This document shows, in pieces, positions 55,300-64,000 of a stretch of DNA of 64,000 nucleotides. Position 1 is the stretch's first letter, and the number at the start of each line of letters is the position of its first letter. Source of the stretch: Paraburkholderia sp. BL25I1N1 (GTDB taxonomy: Bacteria > Pseudomonadota > Gammaproteobacteria > Burkholderiales > Burkholderiaceae); contig NZ_PVZB01000031.1 of NCBI RefSeq assembly GCF_003002025.1, positions 1 through 64,000 of the forward strand, given 5' to 3'. The notes below the pieces were generated by a model, which saw nothing but the letters and a program-made list of their open reading frames with translations, was not told where the DNA came from and made no database searches. The translations under genes were made by a program, and so were the position numbers.

Positions 55300-56289
55300 A
55301 TGATCGTTAATAGCATCCTTGATACTATCGGAAACACGCCGCTGCTGTTCATCTCTTTACGCGGCGGTGAGATCGATCTCTATCTCAAACTGGAAATGTT
55401 TAACCCAACTGGCTCTATGAAGGACCGCATGGCGCTAAGCATGATCAACAGCCGCCCAAATGAGGCCGTTGTTGACATTGTGGAATCCTCATCAGGAAAT
55501 ACGGCGAGTGCGTTGGCCATGATCTCAGCGGTACGCGGAATCAACTTCACCGCATTGATGGACTCCCATGCTAGCCCCGATAAGATCCTTACCGTGCGTG
55601 CATTGGGCAGCAACGTCCGGACGGTTGGCAGTGGCGATGGTGCCCTAGCCACGGACGTACGTGACCGAGAAGCTATGCGAATGTCGGCGGAAGAGGACGC
55701 CTACTGGACTGAACAACACAACAATCCGGCTAACTCTGCCGGTTACGTCGGGCTAGCCGCTGAATTGCTCGACGATCTCGGCCCAACAATTTCGCATCTT
55801 GTGTGCGCTATCGGTACCGGTGGGTCGCTTTGCGGTACTGCGCGTCACCTGAGGCGGCATATTCCTAGCATCCAAGTAATTGGTGTTGAACCAGCTGGAA
55901 GTGTCATTTTTGGCGGTCAGGGTGCGCAATACCACCAATCGGGCACTGGCACGCCTGAAGGCGCGGAAGTGGGCGTGGTGATTGACTACAACGTAATAGA
56001 TTCGGGTCGAAAAGTGAGAGACGACATGGCCTTCTCGATTTGCCATCATTTGGCCCAGCGGCATGGCTTACTGGTCGGCGGATCGACCGGGGGGGCGATC
56101 TACGAGGCGCTTAGCGTGGCTCGCGAAGCACCGATAGGATCGCGCATCGTAACACTAGCGTGCGACAGTGGCACGAAGTACTTGGACACTATTTTCAATC
56201 AGGATTGGCTGTCAACTCACGATATTCAAATAATCGACGTTGAGAAGCACTTTGCAGATCTTTTCGCGGACGCGCCATCTTCACCGTAG
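55300..56289 (+). CDS. SbnA/cysteine-synthase-like PLP enzyme
   Basis: 329 residues, fold-type-II PLP. The PLP lysine is Lys41 in NPTGSMKDRMALS; the substrate loop is ESSSGNTASALAMIS; the phosphate-binding glycine loop is AIGTGGSLCGTARHLR; and near the C-terminus LVGGSTGGAIYEAL and TLACDSGTKYLDTIF. It fits O-acetylserine sulfhydrylase, cystathionine synthase or SbnA (phosphoserine plus an amino donor). The serine-kinase-like gene upstream favours an O-phosphoserine-using role. GGGAGG stands before the ATG. Confidence 0.82.
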   Translation: MIVNSILDTIGNTPLLFISLRGGEIDLYLKLEMFNPTGSMKDRMALSMINSRPNEAVVDIVESSSGNTASALAMISAVRGINFTALMDSHASPDKILTVRALGSNVRTVGSGDGALATDVRDREAMRMSAEEDAYWTEQHNNPANSAGYVGLAAELLDDLGPTISHLVCAIGTGGSLCGTARHLRRHIPSIQVIGVEPAGSVIFGGQGAQYHQSGTGTPEGAEVGVVIDYNVIDSGRKVRDDMAFSICHHLAQRHGLLVGGSTGGAIYEALSVAREAPIGSRIVTLACDSGTKYLDTIFNQDWLSTHDIQIIDVEKHFADLFADAPSSP

Positions 56290-56410
56290 TCCTAAACTGC
56301 AATAGCCTAGACTAAATCTGACAGTGGTCGGTTTCTGGTGCTGTTGCGCGTGGGCGCGGAGGACGTAGTCCGAAGCGGCGACGCGCGCGGCGAACCGCAT
56401 GGAGTCCACC

Positions 56411-56515
56411 ATGACTCAGGAACAGAAAGTCATCCGCGCCAAGGTCGGCATGCTCGAACTGGCGTGGCAACTGGGCAATGTCAGTCAGGCATGCCGGGTA
56501 CCTGAACTGGTACAA
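56411..56515 (+). pseudogene. IS481-type transposase N-terminal fragment
   Basis: MTQEQKVIRAKVGMLELAWQ then LGNVSQACRV is the start of an IS481/IS3-like integrase-type transposase. Homology stops after about 35 codons. Confidence 0.6.
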
Positions 56516-56674
56516 GTGCGTTTCATACTGCCCAACCTCGCTATGTTATTGATAAATCTAGAGAGCCCTCGTTGGTATTGTGGAGTGTCCGCGCCGTGCG
56601 CGAGCCCGCCCGACGAGTTCCGTAACTGCGTCCCCGGTCAGCGGAGCGCGATTGAAGATCCACGGCCCGTTGGG

Positions 56675-57513
56675 GGTTCTGGTGCAGATAGGCGGTGCAG
56701 ACGAGACTTTGTTATAAATAGGCTACCTAATCAAACGACAGGACGGCCTCCCAGACTGCGGGCGCAGCGGTATCTTTGAGGCCGAGCTTCGCGAGACTGA
56801 ATTGGCCTTTGCGAATACGATGTACCAACTCAATACCTGAGAGAGTGATCGCTGCGTTCCTGAAACGTTTGAAACCAAGCATGACTTTCGTCCGGGACTT
56901 GACGTTGCGGTGGTCCTGCTCGACCAGATTATTGAGATATTTTGAGGATCGGACCTTCGTGTCCTCAGGCAGCAAGCCATCGGCCTTCATCTCGCGCACG
57001 GCGCGGTGCGAGGCCGCATAGCCGTCAAGCGTGATGGTCTTCGGTGGCTGGCCTTGATGTTTGATCGCCTTCCTGAAAAAGGCTTTTGCTGCCTCCACGT
57101 CGCGCTTTGCACGGAGCATGAAGTCAACCGTCAGGCCAGCGCGATCAACCGCTCGATAAAGGTAAACCACTTACCACGAATCTTCAGGTAGGTCTCATCG
57201 ACACGCCACGACTGGCCAGTGGGCCTGCCAAAGCGGTTCCACCGTTTGACGAACTCCGGCGCAAAGTGCCGCACCCAACGCAGGATCGTCGTGTGCGCCA
57301 GCGCCACGCCCCGTTCCGCCATCATTTCGACCAGATCGCGCAGGCTAAGCTTGTAGCGCAGGTACCAGCGAACACACAGAATGATCACATCGCGGTCAAA
57401 GTGGCGGCCGGCGAACAGTTCGTCCAGCCCCTTCAGCTTGCTCATCGTCGGTTCTCAATTCGTTCAGCCCCACACCTTAACCGATTCGCCCCCGCGCCAT
57501 TTGCACCGGAGCC
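56675..57513 (-). mobile_element. IS6-family insertion sequence, copy 2 (defective)
   Basis: Ends GGTTCTGGTGCAGATA at 56675-56690 and, on the minus strand, GGCTCCGGTGCAAATGG at 57513-57497. Length 839 bp. Same orientation as copy 1 at the left edge. The 8-bp flanks (CCGTTGGG and AGCTCAGG) differ, so it is not a simple insertion. Confidence 0.88.
56727..57445 (-). pseudogene. IS6-family transposase, frameshifted
   Basis: MSKLKGLDELFAGRHFDRDV through WRVDETYLKIRGKW reads from 57445. One base is missing near 57170 relative to copy 1, and the rest, VYLYRAVDRAGLTVDFMLRA to AVWEAVLSFD, is in another frame. Single-base deletion; otherwise complete. Confidence 0.92.
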
Positions 57514-58424
57514 AGCTCAGGCGCCCGCCCGGCGCTGCGGTACTGCCTTTGATGTTCGGCGCGGTCGCCAGAGAGATCTGACAGTTAGTTGCGTCTAGTC
57601 CTCTTTTGCCGATCGACAACGGCGAGATCTTCCCCGGATCGGGCAGGGCATCCACCACATTCGTAGCATGGTTTATTAGGCCGACGACCTGCGGAATTCG
57701 AGAATTGCGCTTTCCATTCGCAAGCGGCAAGCCCCTGCGCGGCATCGAATCCGTCATCGGCAGATCAATGCCGTCATCAAGCAGTAGCGCATTGATGAGG
57801 GACCCGAGATGAGCCTTGCGCGCCTATGTAGGCGCAAACGCCGTTGGGTCCATCGTCGACCGCCCGTCGCGCGTTGGGCCTTTTCGTACGCCGCCACCGC
57901 TTGTCGTGAGCGGGTCATCAAAAAGGGGGCGATTACAGATCACCCGCCGCATTCTGAGCCACGTTCTACCGTGGGGCCTCCAGCGGATCCCGCACCACGG
58001 TTTGTGGAGTGCACGTAGGCAGCAGCCCCAATTCGTCGTTTTCCTGCAACTGCCCGACGCGCCACCAATACCGCCCAATGTCCGCGTCGATCGCGTGACG
58101 GACTACCGCAACTGCCAGGGATCACTCACCAAGCAGGTCTTCGCGCGACTGATCGCTAATGCCCGTTGGAAAGTAGTGAAAAGAAACAGTGATTAAGAAC
58201 CGACACTTATTGCTCGATTGCCCCGACACTTATTCGACTTTGCATGACTGTTGATGTGGACAAGGTTGCCCGACGACGCGCGCGAACACCGCAATGCTGC
58301 GGATTTCTGCGTTTGGATGTGCTGGATACGCGCTCACCGTGCCAGTCGGCCGCTGCACGGCCCATCCGGACGTGCCCGTTCCTCGCGGCAAGCGGGTCGT
58401 CAGAGAAAACACGTGAAGATAGAA
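57514..58424. other. 911-bp region of decayed sequence
   Basis: No confident gene. A plus-strand frame at 57816-58196 contains RRILSHVLPWGLQRIPHHGL, faintly like the IS91 transposase RRFLLHVLPDGF region, and may be a relic. Minus-strand frames (57464-57757, 58207-58467) have no recognised motif. Confidence 0.35.
58200..58234 (+). repeat. Two direct repeats CCGACACTTATT
   Basis: CCGACACTTATT at 58200-58211 and 58223-58234, 23 bp apart. Multiple short terminal repeats are typical of IS21-family ends, so this may be the scar of such an element. No IS21 gene was found beside it. Confidence 0.4.
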
Positions 58425-59228
58425 CTATCGGGGAGGTACCAGCTGCTGGCGCGCAAGCCTGAAACAAGCGTCACGGTCGAGGGAAGGATTGTTCTGCTTG
58501 ATCTGGCCGGCCCGGATCTGAACCTGGCGCTCGAACTCGGCGGCAAGACCGGCGTCTCCGTCATCCGGCGCCGACCGCGCCGGGTCGGGGCATTTTGACA
58601 CGCGATTTTTCAGGCTTTCGAGCCACAATTGGCCACGCGCATTTTCGCGCGTGTTGCGACGGCACTGTTTGGCGTCAGCGGCTGTACGCAGTTGCTGGCG
58701 CAGCGCAGCCTTGCTGCGCTCGTGCCGCAACCACTTGGCGAGGCCGAATGCGCCAAACAGTGCTTCCGATAGATATCTGATTGCGGCAAGCCCTTTAAAG
58801 CTACCGTCCTCCCCGCGCTCGCAGCGTGATCGCGCCGAGGTCAACCCCGCTGCCTGCAGGTCACGCGTCGCGCGCTCCGCACGACGCATATCAAGCCCGG
58901 CTTGCCCGGCGAGAAAGCGCAGCGTCACGTTCTGCATCCCGCGTCCCACTGACGGGACACCTACGCGCATGGTCACCAGATCGAGGTATTTGAGACTCGC
59001 GCGCAGCAGCTGCACGCAGGCAACGCTTCGTTCAGTCCGTTGCTGGCGTGTCGAGCCGTTTGCCCGGTTCAGACTCGGCAACCAGTCATCCGGCGCGTCG
59101 AGATAGCGTCCAAGGCGGTGCATGAGTTCGGTCAGCACACGTGGAATCCCGCCCGCCCCTGTCCTCGGAGGGGTGGGTAGCCCGGGCGGGAGTGCCGCGA
59201 CCCGACGAGCATGCAGGTGACCGGACAT
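58425..59228 (-). CDS. Putative plasmid replication initiator
   Basis: Up to 267 residues, basic. The central part (TERSVACVQLLRASLKYLDL, NVTLRFLAGQAGLDMRRAER, ATRDLQAAGLTSARSRCE) looks like a winged-helix DNA-binding protein of plasmid Rep type. The basic C-terminal half (WLRHERSKAALRQQLRTAAD) fits DNA contact. Recognised only as similar to Rep-like proteins of betaproteobacterial plasmids; not certain. The start may be internal. A candidate antisense RNA lies upstream on the opposite strand. Confidence 0.55.
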   Translation of the reverse strand: MSGHLHARRVAALPPGLPTPPRTGAGGIPRVLTELMHRLGRYLDAPDDWLPSLNRANGSTRQQRTERSVACVQLLRASLKYLDLVTMRVGVPSVGRGMQNVTLRFLAGQAGLDMRRAERATRDLQAAGLTSARSRCERGEDGSFKGLAAIRYLSEALFGAFGLAKWLRHERSKAALRQQLRTAADAKQCRRNTRENARGQLWLESLKNRVSKCPDPARSAPDDGDAGLAAEFERQVQIRAGQIKQNNPSLDRDACFRLARQQLVPPR

Positions 59229-59412
59229 TCCGGGGCAGATGCAGCGTAGGATCAGAAAACCGGGCAGCGAAACGCCCTTCGCCGGCGTCGCCTCATCGAG
59301 CGCAGTGTCGCAGACATTGCGTCAGGAACGGAAAGGCACCGTCTGGCCCCTTTGGGAAGTCGTCGATTCATGGGTCACTCATCTTTTGCGATCAAACGCT
59401 CACCGACGACGC

Positions 59413-59440
59413 TTGACACCGAATGAGTAATTGCTAGAAT
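59413..59440 (+). promoter_or_regulatory. Strong sigma70-like promoter
   Basis: TTGACA (59413-59418), 16-base spacer, TAGAAT (59435-59440). Just after it is the palindrome ACTTCAG-TCA-CTGAAGT (59443-59459), which overlaps the expected start site and could be an operator or the first stem of the RNA. Confidence 0.65.
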
Positions 59441-59446
59441 CGACTT

Positions 59447-59532
59447 CAGTCACTGAAGTTGATGCATCTAGCACTCTTTTCGGTGCTGGCTGTCGTCAAG
59501 AACTACCCTCGCTGCCAGGCGAGGGTTTTTCT
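59447..59532 (+). ncRNA. Candidate small antisense RNA opposite the rep leader
   Basis: About 86 bases from the predicted start near 59447 to the terminator at 59506-59532. It holds one further small stem (AGCAC / GTGCT, loop TCTTTTCG). No open frame of note and no co-directional gene follows; the next genes on both sides read on the other strand. The position, opposite the sequence upstream of the rep-like gene, is that of plasmid copy-number antisense RNAs. Inferred from layout only. Confidence 0.5.
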
Positions 59533-59534
59533 TT
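59506..59534 (+). terminator. Rho-independent terminator
   Basis: Stem CCCTCGC (59506-59512) and GCGAGGG (59519-59525), loop TGCCAG, followed by TTTTTCTTTT. Perfect 7-bp GC-rich stem. Confidence 0.85.
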
Positions 59535-59619
59535 TGTGAGTTCCGATTTGTCGTGCGCTATGCACTCCTGCTGAACATAGAAATAATTTCCGGTCGATGC
59601 GGAGTCAGCAAGCCGCTTC

Positions 59620-60912
59620 TCACCTTGCAGTCTCCTGTTTCGATGACGATGCGCCCGCGGACGCATAGACTTCGTCCAAAGCATCGGCTGGACGGCCTAA
59701 CGGTTTCGTAGCCTGACCCAACGACGGCGGCGGCAACTCCGGCATCTCTTCGCCGGCACGCCAGATCCATGACGGCATATCGCTGTTGTCGAGCAAGCTC
59801 GACAAAGCATCCTCGTCTTCCTGTTCCACGCCGGGCGGCTGCACATACAGCGCAACGGGCTTCGGTAACACATCAGCCAGCACCGCGCAGGCGAGCGGCT
59901 TGTTTTCCTCCAGGTTGTAACGAAGGCCCTTTACGAAGCGGCGCTTGTGCGCCGTGAGCGCATCGAGCATCAGCTTGTCGTAAGCGTGCTCGAATGGAAT
60001 CCAGTTGGACGACACGACCATGAGGGCCAGCGTCTCGATCGTTGCGATCCCGGTCGGACTTAGCCCGAACGTTGCAATTAACACGAGGTGCGCCTCCTCA
60101 ATGCTGTCCCACAGCGCCAGTTCATTCGCAAAACGCTTCTGCAGTCGCCGATGCAGATCCTCACTCAGCATGAACGGAAAGTCAGGAAGGTGTTTTGCGA
60201 CGATCTTGAAGCCATAGCGCGACTCCACAATCTCCTTCACTTCTCCGATCGCGATCATCAGTTTGCGGGCTTTCCTGTTGATGGCCAGCTCTGCCATGTG
60301 AGCGATGCGGCGCTGTGCAATGCCTTCCGCATGCTCCAGCGAGAACGACTCTGGCACATACAGTGACCGCCCCAGCGGCTCCCCCCTGGACACCTTGCCG
60401 GCCGCAGCCTGCAGCAGAAATTTGCGCACGACGTACCATCTGCGCTTGCCCTCCATCGCCGGATACCAGCGATTCAGCCCAGCTTCTTCCCAGAGGTAGT
60501 GCAAGGTGCCGCGCAACGTCAGCTTTGCGCCGTCTGTGCGAACCGTGTCGGCCGCTACGCCTGAAGGTGCCGCCGCCGTTTTACCACCGGACTTCGACAG
60601 GCTGAAATCGAGCCTGAGCGTGGTAATACCGTCCTCGATGTTCTCCCGAATAGCCTCACCTTTCACCTCGCCCAGTCCGGAGAGTTCCGCCGGCGGCTCG
60701 TAGGACGCACAGTCCGGCGCATGTGCACCTCCCGTATTCGGCATGCGCTTGATCACATAGTGTGCGCCGACTTTTGCGACATACATCGGGACGCCGACCG
60801 GCGTACACATGCACAGTGGCCGAACCTTCTCGCCGTGCGCATCGGCAAGATACGTCTGCAGGTCGCCGGCATCAGCCGCAACAATCACGTCGTCGAATCG
60901 AAACTCGCTCAT
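59620..60912 (-). CDS. DUF1173-family plasmid protein
   Basis: 430 residues from the ATG at 60912, with AGAGG upstream. DUF1173 features: RPLCMCTPVGVPMYVAKVG, IKRMPNTGGAHAPDCASYEP, TLRLDFSLSKSGG, RWYVVRKFLLQAAAGKVSRG. Usually encoded beside traD and relaxase genes on integrative and conjugative plasmids; the molecular role is not known. It follows the TraD-like gene by 22 bp, so one transfer operon is likely. No membrane segment. Confidence 0.85.
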   Translation of the reverse strand: MSEFRFDDVIVAADAGDLQTYLADAHGEKVRPLCMCTPVGVPMYVAKVGAHYVIKRMPNTGGAHAPDCASYEPPAELSGLGEVKGEAIRENIEDGITTLRLDFSLSKSGGKTAAAPSGVAADTVRTDGAKLTLRGTLHYLWEEAGLNRWYPAMEGKRRWYVVRKFLLQAAAGKVSRGEPLGRSLYVPESFSLEHAEGIAQRRIAHMAELAINRKARKLMIAIGEVKEIVESRYGFKIVAKHLPDFPFMLSEDLHRRLQKRFANELALWDSIEEAHLVLIATFGLSPTGIATIETLALMVVSSNWIPFEHAYDKLMLDALTAHKRRFVKGLRYNLEENKPLACAVLADVLPKPVALYVQPPGVEQEDEDALSSLLDNSDMPSWIWRAGEEMPELPPPSLGQATKPLGRPADALDEVYASAGASSSKQETAR

Positions 60913-60934
60913 GGCGTTACCTCTGTCGATGTCT

Positions 60935-62605
60935 CTACGACTGCGTTGAAGGAAGGGGCGCGCCGATGATGATTGCATTCGCCCAGGGTTCACCCTGCGA
61001 AGCAGGCGCTGGATTAACAGCTTCGGGAACAGCGGTTGACGGAAGAACGTCGCGCCGGAGTGCCTCGATGTAAGCAGGCACACGCACCGGATAGTCGCGC
61101 GCGCCGAACCGGATCTTTGCAAGAGGCCAATCCTTGCCGTATTTCAGGTAGCCGTTCAGGTCGGGCAGGTTCGATATCTGCGACGACGTGACGACATGCT
61201 CCGACTCTCGCCGGCGCTCGCGCGTATTGATACGCAGCTGTCCCTGCACGCCGATCGGATGGCGCTCCACTTCGTGCGTGCCGATCATCTTGGACATGCG
61301 TCTGGTCGTCAGGGCATTGGCGCCGCCCATCGCAAGCAGGCTGCGGAAGCACGACAGCACAGCCTTCGCGGGAAGTTCGCCCAGCTGCATGTCCATCTGG
61401 ACGAGATCCTGAACACCTCCAACCACACACAGTCCATGTTTGCGCCCCTTCGAGACCGCAGCCTCGAAACTGTAGAGGCGGCCGAGCGAGGCGAGTTCGT
61501 CCTTGTATACCCACAGTCGCCGGTCGAAAGTCGGCGCTTCGCTGAGGATCATCGCGTAGATCAGATCGAGCCAAACCGGGATCGTCGGACCCAGCGCCGT
61601 GCGCTGATCCTCGCGCCACGTAAGCCAGATGTTCCCGCCGTTTTCATTGCCCATCCAGCGCCGGATTGAGAAATCGCCATCGGGAATGCGCCGCAGTGGC
61701 CGGATGTACCTGTTCAGCGTAAAGATGATGCTGGCCGTCGCCCGGTCTGCATCTTTCGCGAAGAACCCCACCGAATCCGTGTCTTCGAGATACTTCTGCA
61801 ACACAGGGCGCTGCTCACGCACAAGCAGATCCGTCAGCGTCACCATGTCGCGCATGTCGTCCTGGTCAAGCTTGTTCATCGTGTCAGCGAGCACTGCACG
61901 CGCATACCCTGCCCATTCTTCGGCCTGATCCCCGTTCTGAGGCGGAATCGCCGAATGCGCGAGGCGTTCGAAGTCGAAGCCGTGATCGACCTCGTTGAAC
62001 AGCGACCAGCCGACGCATCGAGCGTCGTACGGGTTGATCACCACATCGCCAGGCAGATAGAAACGCGACATGAGCGAACCGTTCGGATCGACCACCACCA
62101 TGCGGTCACCACGGTGCAGTGCCGACGCGACCAGGCCATTGATTGCCTGACTCTTCCCGGTGCCGGGCGCGCCCACGATGATCAGGTTCTGCGTTTCCAG
62201 ATCCGTCGGCATCTCGACACCACACACCGCGACTGGCGCGCGCGGTGCATCGCCATGCTTCACGGCCTGTTTGCGGTACTGGTTGTTATGTCGCGTGATC
62301 CGGTTGCTCAGCTGATGCCGGTTTTCCATCTTCGTGCCACGGATAAATCTGGCGTACCGGTAGCCTTCAAAGCCGTTGAACAGGTATTCATGGCACGCCC
62401 ATGCGGCACCCGCTGCAAGAGCCACACCCGGCACAGCACCCCAGAAAAGCAGAGGATCACGCACGGCCGCCATGAAGCCATTGATGATTCCGGCCGGGAA
62501 CGGAAACGGCGAATGACCTGCCAGGGTGAAGGACACGCAAAGGCCAAGAACGAGCGCGAGCACCGCGCCCGTCCACTGCATCATCACGATTTCGTGCTTT
62601 TGCAT
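60935..62605 (-). CDS. traD: Type IV coupling protein (TraD/VirD4-like)
   Basis: 556 residues. Two N-terminal membrane helices (about 11-33 and 52-70) anchor it in the inner membrane. Walker A GAPGTGKS is at 145-152 and the Walker B-like region is LWVYKDELASLG. An AAA+ hexamer of this type hands the relaxase-DNA complex to the type IV secretion channel. It starts two bases after the stop of the upstream gene, so the transfer genes are co-transcribed. Confidence 0.9.
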   Translation of the reverse strand: MQKHEIVMMQWTGAVLALVLGLCVSFTLAGHSPFPFPAGIINGFMAAVRDPLLFWGAVPGVALAAGAAWACHEYLFNGFEGYRYARFIRGTKMENRHQLSNRITRHNNQYRKQAVKHGDAPRAPVAVCGVEMPTDLETQNLIIVGAPGTGKSQAINGLVASALHRGDRMVVVDPNGSLMSRFYLPGDVVINPYDARCVGWSLFNEVDHGFDFERLAHSAIPPQNGDQAEEWAGYARAVLADTMNKLDQDDMRDMVTLTDLLVREQRPVLQKYLEDTDSVGFFAKDADRATASIIFTLNRYIRPLRRIPDGDFSIRRWMGNENGGNIWLTWREDQRTALGPTIPVWLDLIYAMILSEAPTFDRRLWVYKDELASLGRLYSFEAAVSKGRKHGLCVVGGVQDLVQMDMQLGELPAKAVLSCFRSLLAMGGANALTTRRMSKMIGTHEVERHPIGVQGQLRINTRERRRESEHVVTSSQISNLPDLNGYLKYGKDWPLAKIRFGARDYPVRVPAYIEALRRDVLPSTAVPEAVNPAPASQGEPWANAIIIGAPLPSTQS

Positions 62606-62607
62606 GA

Positions 62608-64000
62608 TCAGCCGATCCCGTGCCCTTCACGTTGCTTTCCCGGCCTGACGGCCTCCTTGGCCCGTTCCGAGACTGCCTGCTTGCCATCGCGCGTAAAGCC
62701 GGCCGACTCGCGCAGGTTCCCGAAGAACTCGGCGCGACGCTCAATCTTTTCATGCGCATTTAACTCCGTAAATTTCTTACGCGGGCCCGTCTCTGCACGC
62801 ACGACGCGGGCACCTTCCGCCTGCTGCGTCTTGCCAGCGTCAACCGAATTGCCGGCATCAGGAGCGCCCCGGTCGGCGGCGTCCTTCGTTTTGTTACGAC
62901 CAGGTTTCCTGAAACCCGCAACCCCGTCGACGGACTTCTTGGCCTCCGGTGTCTGGCCGCTATTCTCAACTGGCGCAGCTGACGGCGTTCGCTTGCCGGC
63001 TCCCATTTCGATGACATTCGACTTTTGCGCCGCCGGCTTCTCCGCGGCCTTCTCTGCTACCTTCTCGACCGGCGCCGTGCTCTTCCCACTGCCGCGCGAG
63101 AAGAACGCATTGCGCGCAGCTTCGATCGCGGCCTTGTCAGGCGTCCCCACTGCAGGCGCCCTGCCCGCGTTGGCTTCCCTCATTTCGCGCAGCATTTCAA
63201 GTGTGGCTTTGGCCTGTTCCGCACTGACCCCCGAGGTCTTCGCGACCGTATCGACAGTCGCCGCAAATTTAGCCGGATCTTTCAGGGTCTCCAGCGACGT
63301 ATCAATACTGATGCTCTCTCTCTCGCCCGCCGCTACAGCCTTGCCCGCCGCTACTTCGACGGTGCGGTCTGCGGTCTTCTGCGCGGCCTGCTCCGCGACG
63401 GGCTGGGCTGCGGTCTTCTCCGGTCCCTCGATCGCACGGCGCGCCTGCGCCCGCAATGCCTGCTCCTGCGCATCGAGCTTGATCTCGGCAAGCTCCAGCT
63501 CACGATTGCGGGCTTCCAGCGATTTCGCCCAGCCATCGAGCGTCTTGGGGTAGGTGTGCGTGGCGCCCTTGGCGTCGACGCGCGCCTGCGCTTTCGCGAA
63601 CATGTCGGCAACTTCCTGCCGGCTCCACTCACGCTGCACATTCAGATCCCTGTTCGCGTGCAGGATCTCGGCGGTCTTCTTCGCGTCGATCAACGCCAGC
63701 TTGTTCAGACCCGACAGAAGCGACGCCCGATCGGTAATCTGCTCGGCCCGCTGTGCCTGCTCGACTTCTTTTTCGGCTAACGCCTGCTCGAGCGCACCCC
63801 GCATCGCGGCCGTGTCGATCAGATCACCTTCCTTCAGGCCGAAGCGTGTCTTGAGCGCCTTGGCATCCGTCGCGAGCTGCCTGTCTTCACGGCGCTGCTG
63901 GTCCTCGCGCTCGACCGCCTGCGCGACTGCGTGCGGCTCCCTTTTCAGCCAGTCCTGCCGGTATGCAAGATTCTTCTGACGCGCCTCGAGGCTCGCGCGA
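62608..64000 (-). CDS. Large conjugal-transfer protein, probably relaxase C-terminal part (runs off window)
   Basis: The frame is open from 62608 to the right edge, at least 464 codons, so the N-terminus is missing. What is seen is charged, alanine-rich and helical (LEARNRELELAEIKLDAQEQ, AKATLEMLREMREANAG), with a low-complexity linker. Its place directly before traD and DUF1173 suggests a mobilisation relaxase or an accessory transfer protein, but no catalytic motif lies within the window. Confidence 0.6.
   Translation of the reverse strand, partial: RASLEARQKNLAYRQDWLKREPHAVAQAVEREDQQRREDRQLATDAKALKTRFGLKEGDLIDTAAMRGALEQALAEKEVEQAQRAEQITDRASLLSGLNKLALIDAKKTAEILHANRDLNVQREWSRQEVADMFAKAQARVDAKGATHTYPKTLDGWAKSLEARNRELELAEIKLDAQEQALRAQARRAIEGPEKTAAQPVAEQAAQKTADRTVEVAAGKAVAAGERESISIDTSLETLKDPAKFAATVDTVAKTSGVSAEQAKATLEMLREMREANAGRAPAVGTPDKAAIEAARNAFFSRGSGKSTAPVEKVAEKAAEKPAAQKSNVIEMGAGKRTPSAAPVENSGQTPEAKKSVDGVAGFRKPGRNKTKDAADRGAPDAGNSVDAGKTQQAEGARVVRAETGPRKKFTELNAHEKIERRAEFFGNLRESAGFTRDGKQAVSERAKEAVRPGKQREGHGIG

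Noticed and set aside
57464..57757. A 97-codon minus-strand frame next to IS6 copy 2
   Set aside because: It runs through the IS6 end and shows no motif; probably chance.
61955..63553. A 532-codon plus-strand open frame
   Set aside because: It crosses two minus-strand transfer genes (traD and the upstream gene) in antisense, with low-complexity Ser/Ala-rich sequence.

Overview
The window looks like part of a large plasmid or other secondary replicon of a Burkholderiaceae bacterium (Paraburkholderia, Caballeronia or Burkholderia-like). This is inferred from high GC, a Burkholderia-type OmpC-like porin, the mix of insertion sequences (IS66, IS256, IS91, IS701, IS5, IS3, IS6, ISL3) and a rep / DUF1173 / TraD / transfer-gene backbone at the right end. 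No taxonomy search could be run. No rRNA, tRNA or CRISPR array was seen.

Layout. 1-2.4 kb: an IS6-family element inserted into an IS66 element. 2.4-6.6 kb: two degenerate EAL/GGDEF-EAL genes, a small hypothetical gene, an lpd remnant and a broken racemase-like gene. 6.7-31.8 kb: a catabolic and transport island. It holds five periplasmic binding-protein genes (one broken by an in-frame TGA), one set of ABC permeases and ATPase, a porin, two MmgE/PrpD-family enzymes, an intact Asp/Glu-racemase-like enzyme and an EutA-like one, a transsulfuration-type PLP enzyme, an M24 hydrolase (EutD/DoeA type), an AstE/AspA deacylase (EutE/DoeB type), a threonine-synthase-like PLP enzyme and a GntR/UTRA regulator. 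A stack of three nested insertion sequences splits it at 12.36-16.04 kb. The gene set resembles ectoine/5-hydroxyectoine uptake and utilisation (ehu/eut/doe) but lacks some of its genes and has others, so the substrate is open.

Six intergenic sites in this island carry a shared palindrome, ATAC-N3-GTAT. At four of them it lies in the spacer of a plausible sigma70 promoter, at a fifth it overlaps the predicted start site, and one site stands just before the GntR gene. This suggests a single regulon.

31.8-48.8 kb is a scrapyard of mobile DNA: a rearranged IS3, an intact IS66, a J-domain gene, a T6SS TagH remnant, IS256 fragments, a low-GC MATE exporter gene, an IS3 element, a truncated group II intron, an IS256 inside an IS66 remnant, and an IS91 element with its own integrase. 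Inside it sits a small possible DNA-binding-protein gene with four copies of a 13-bp palindrome.

48.8-56.3 kb holds a second coherent group: another GntR/UTRA regulator, a fold-type-II PLP enzyme fused to a GNAT acetyltransferase, a SerK/SbnI-like free-serine kinase, a decayed fold-type-III PLP decarboxylase, an ISL3 element, and an SbnA/cysteine-synthase-like enzyme. Together these suggest making a beta-substituted alanine (2,3-diaminopropionate-like) metabolite.

56.7-57.5 kb is a second IS6 copy in the same orientation as the one at the left edge, so the whole accessory region lies between direct IS6 repeats. 58.4-64 kb is plasmid backbone: a putative replication initiator with a candidate antisense RNA beside it, then DUF1173, a TraD-type coupling protein and the end of a large transfer protein that runs off the window.
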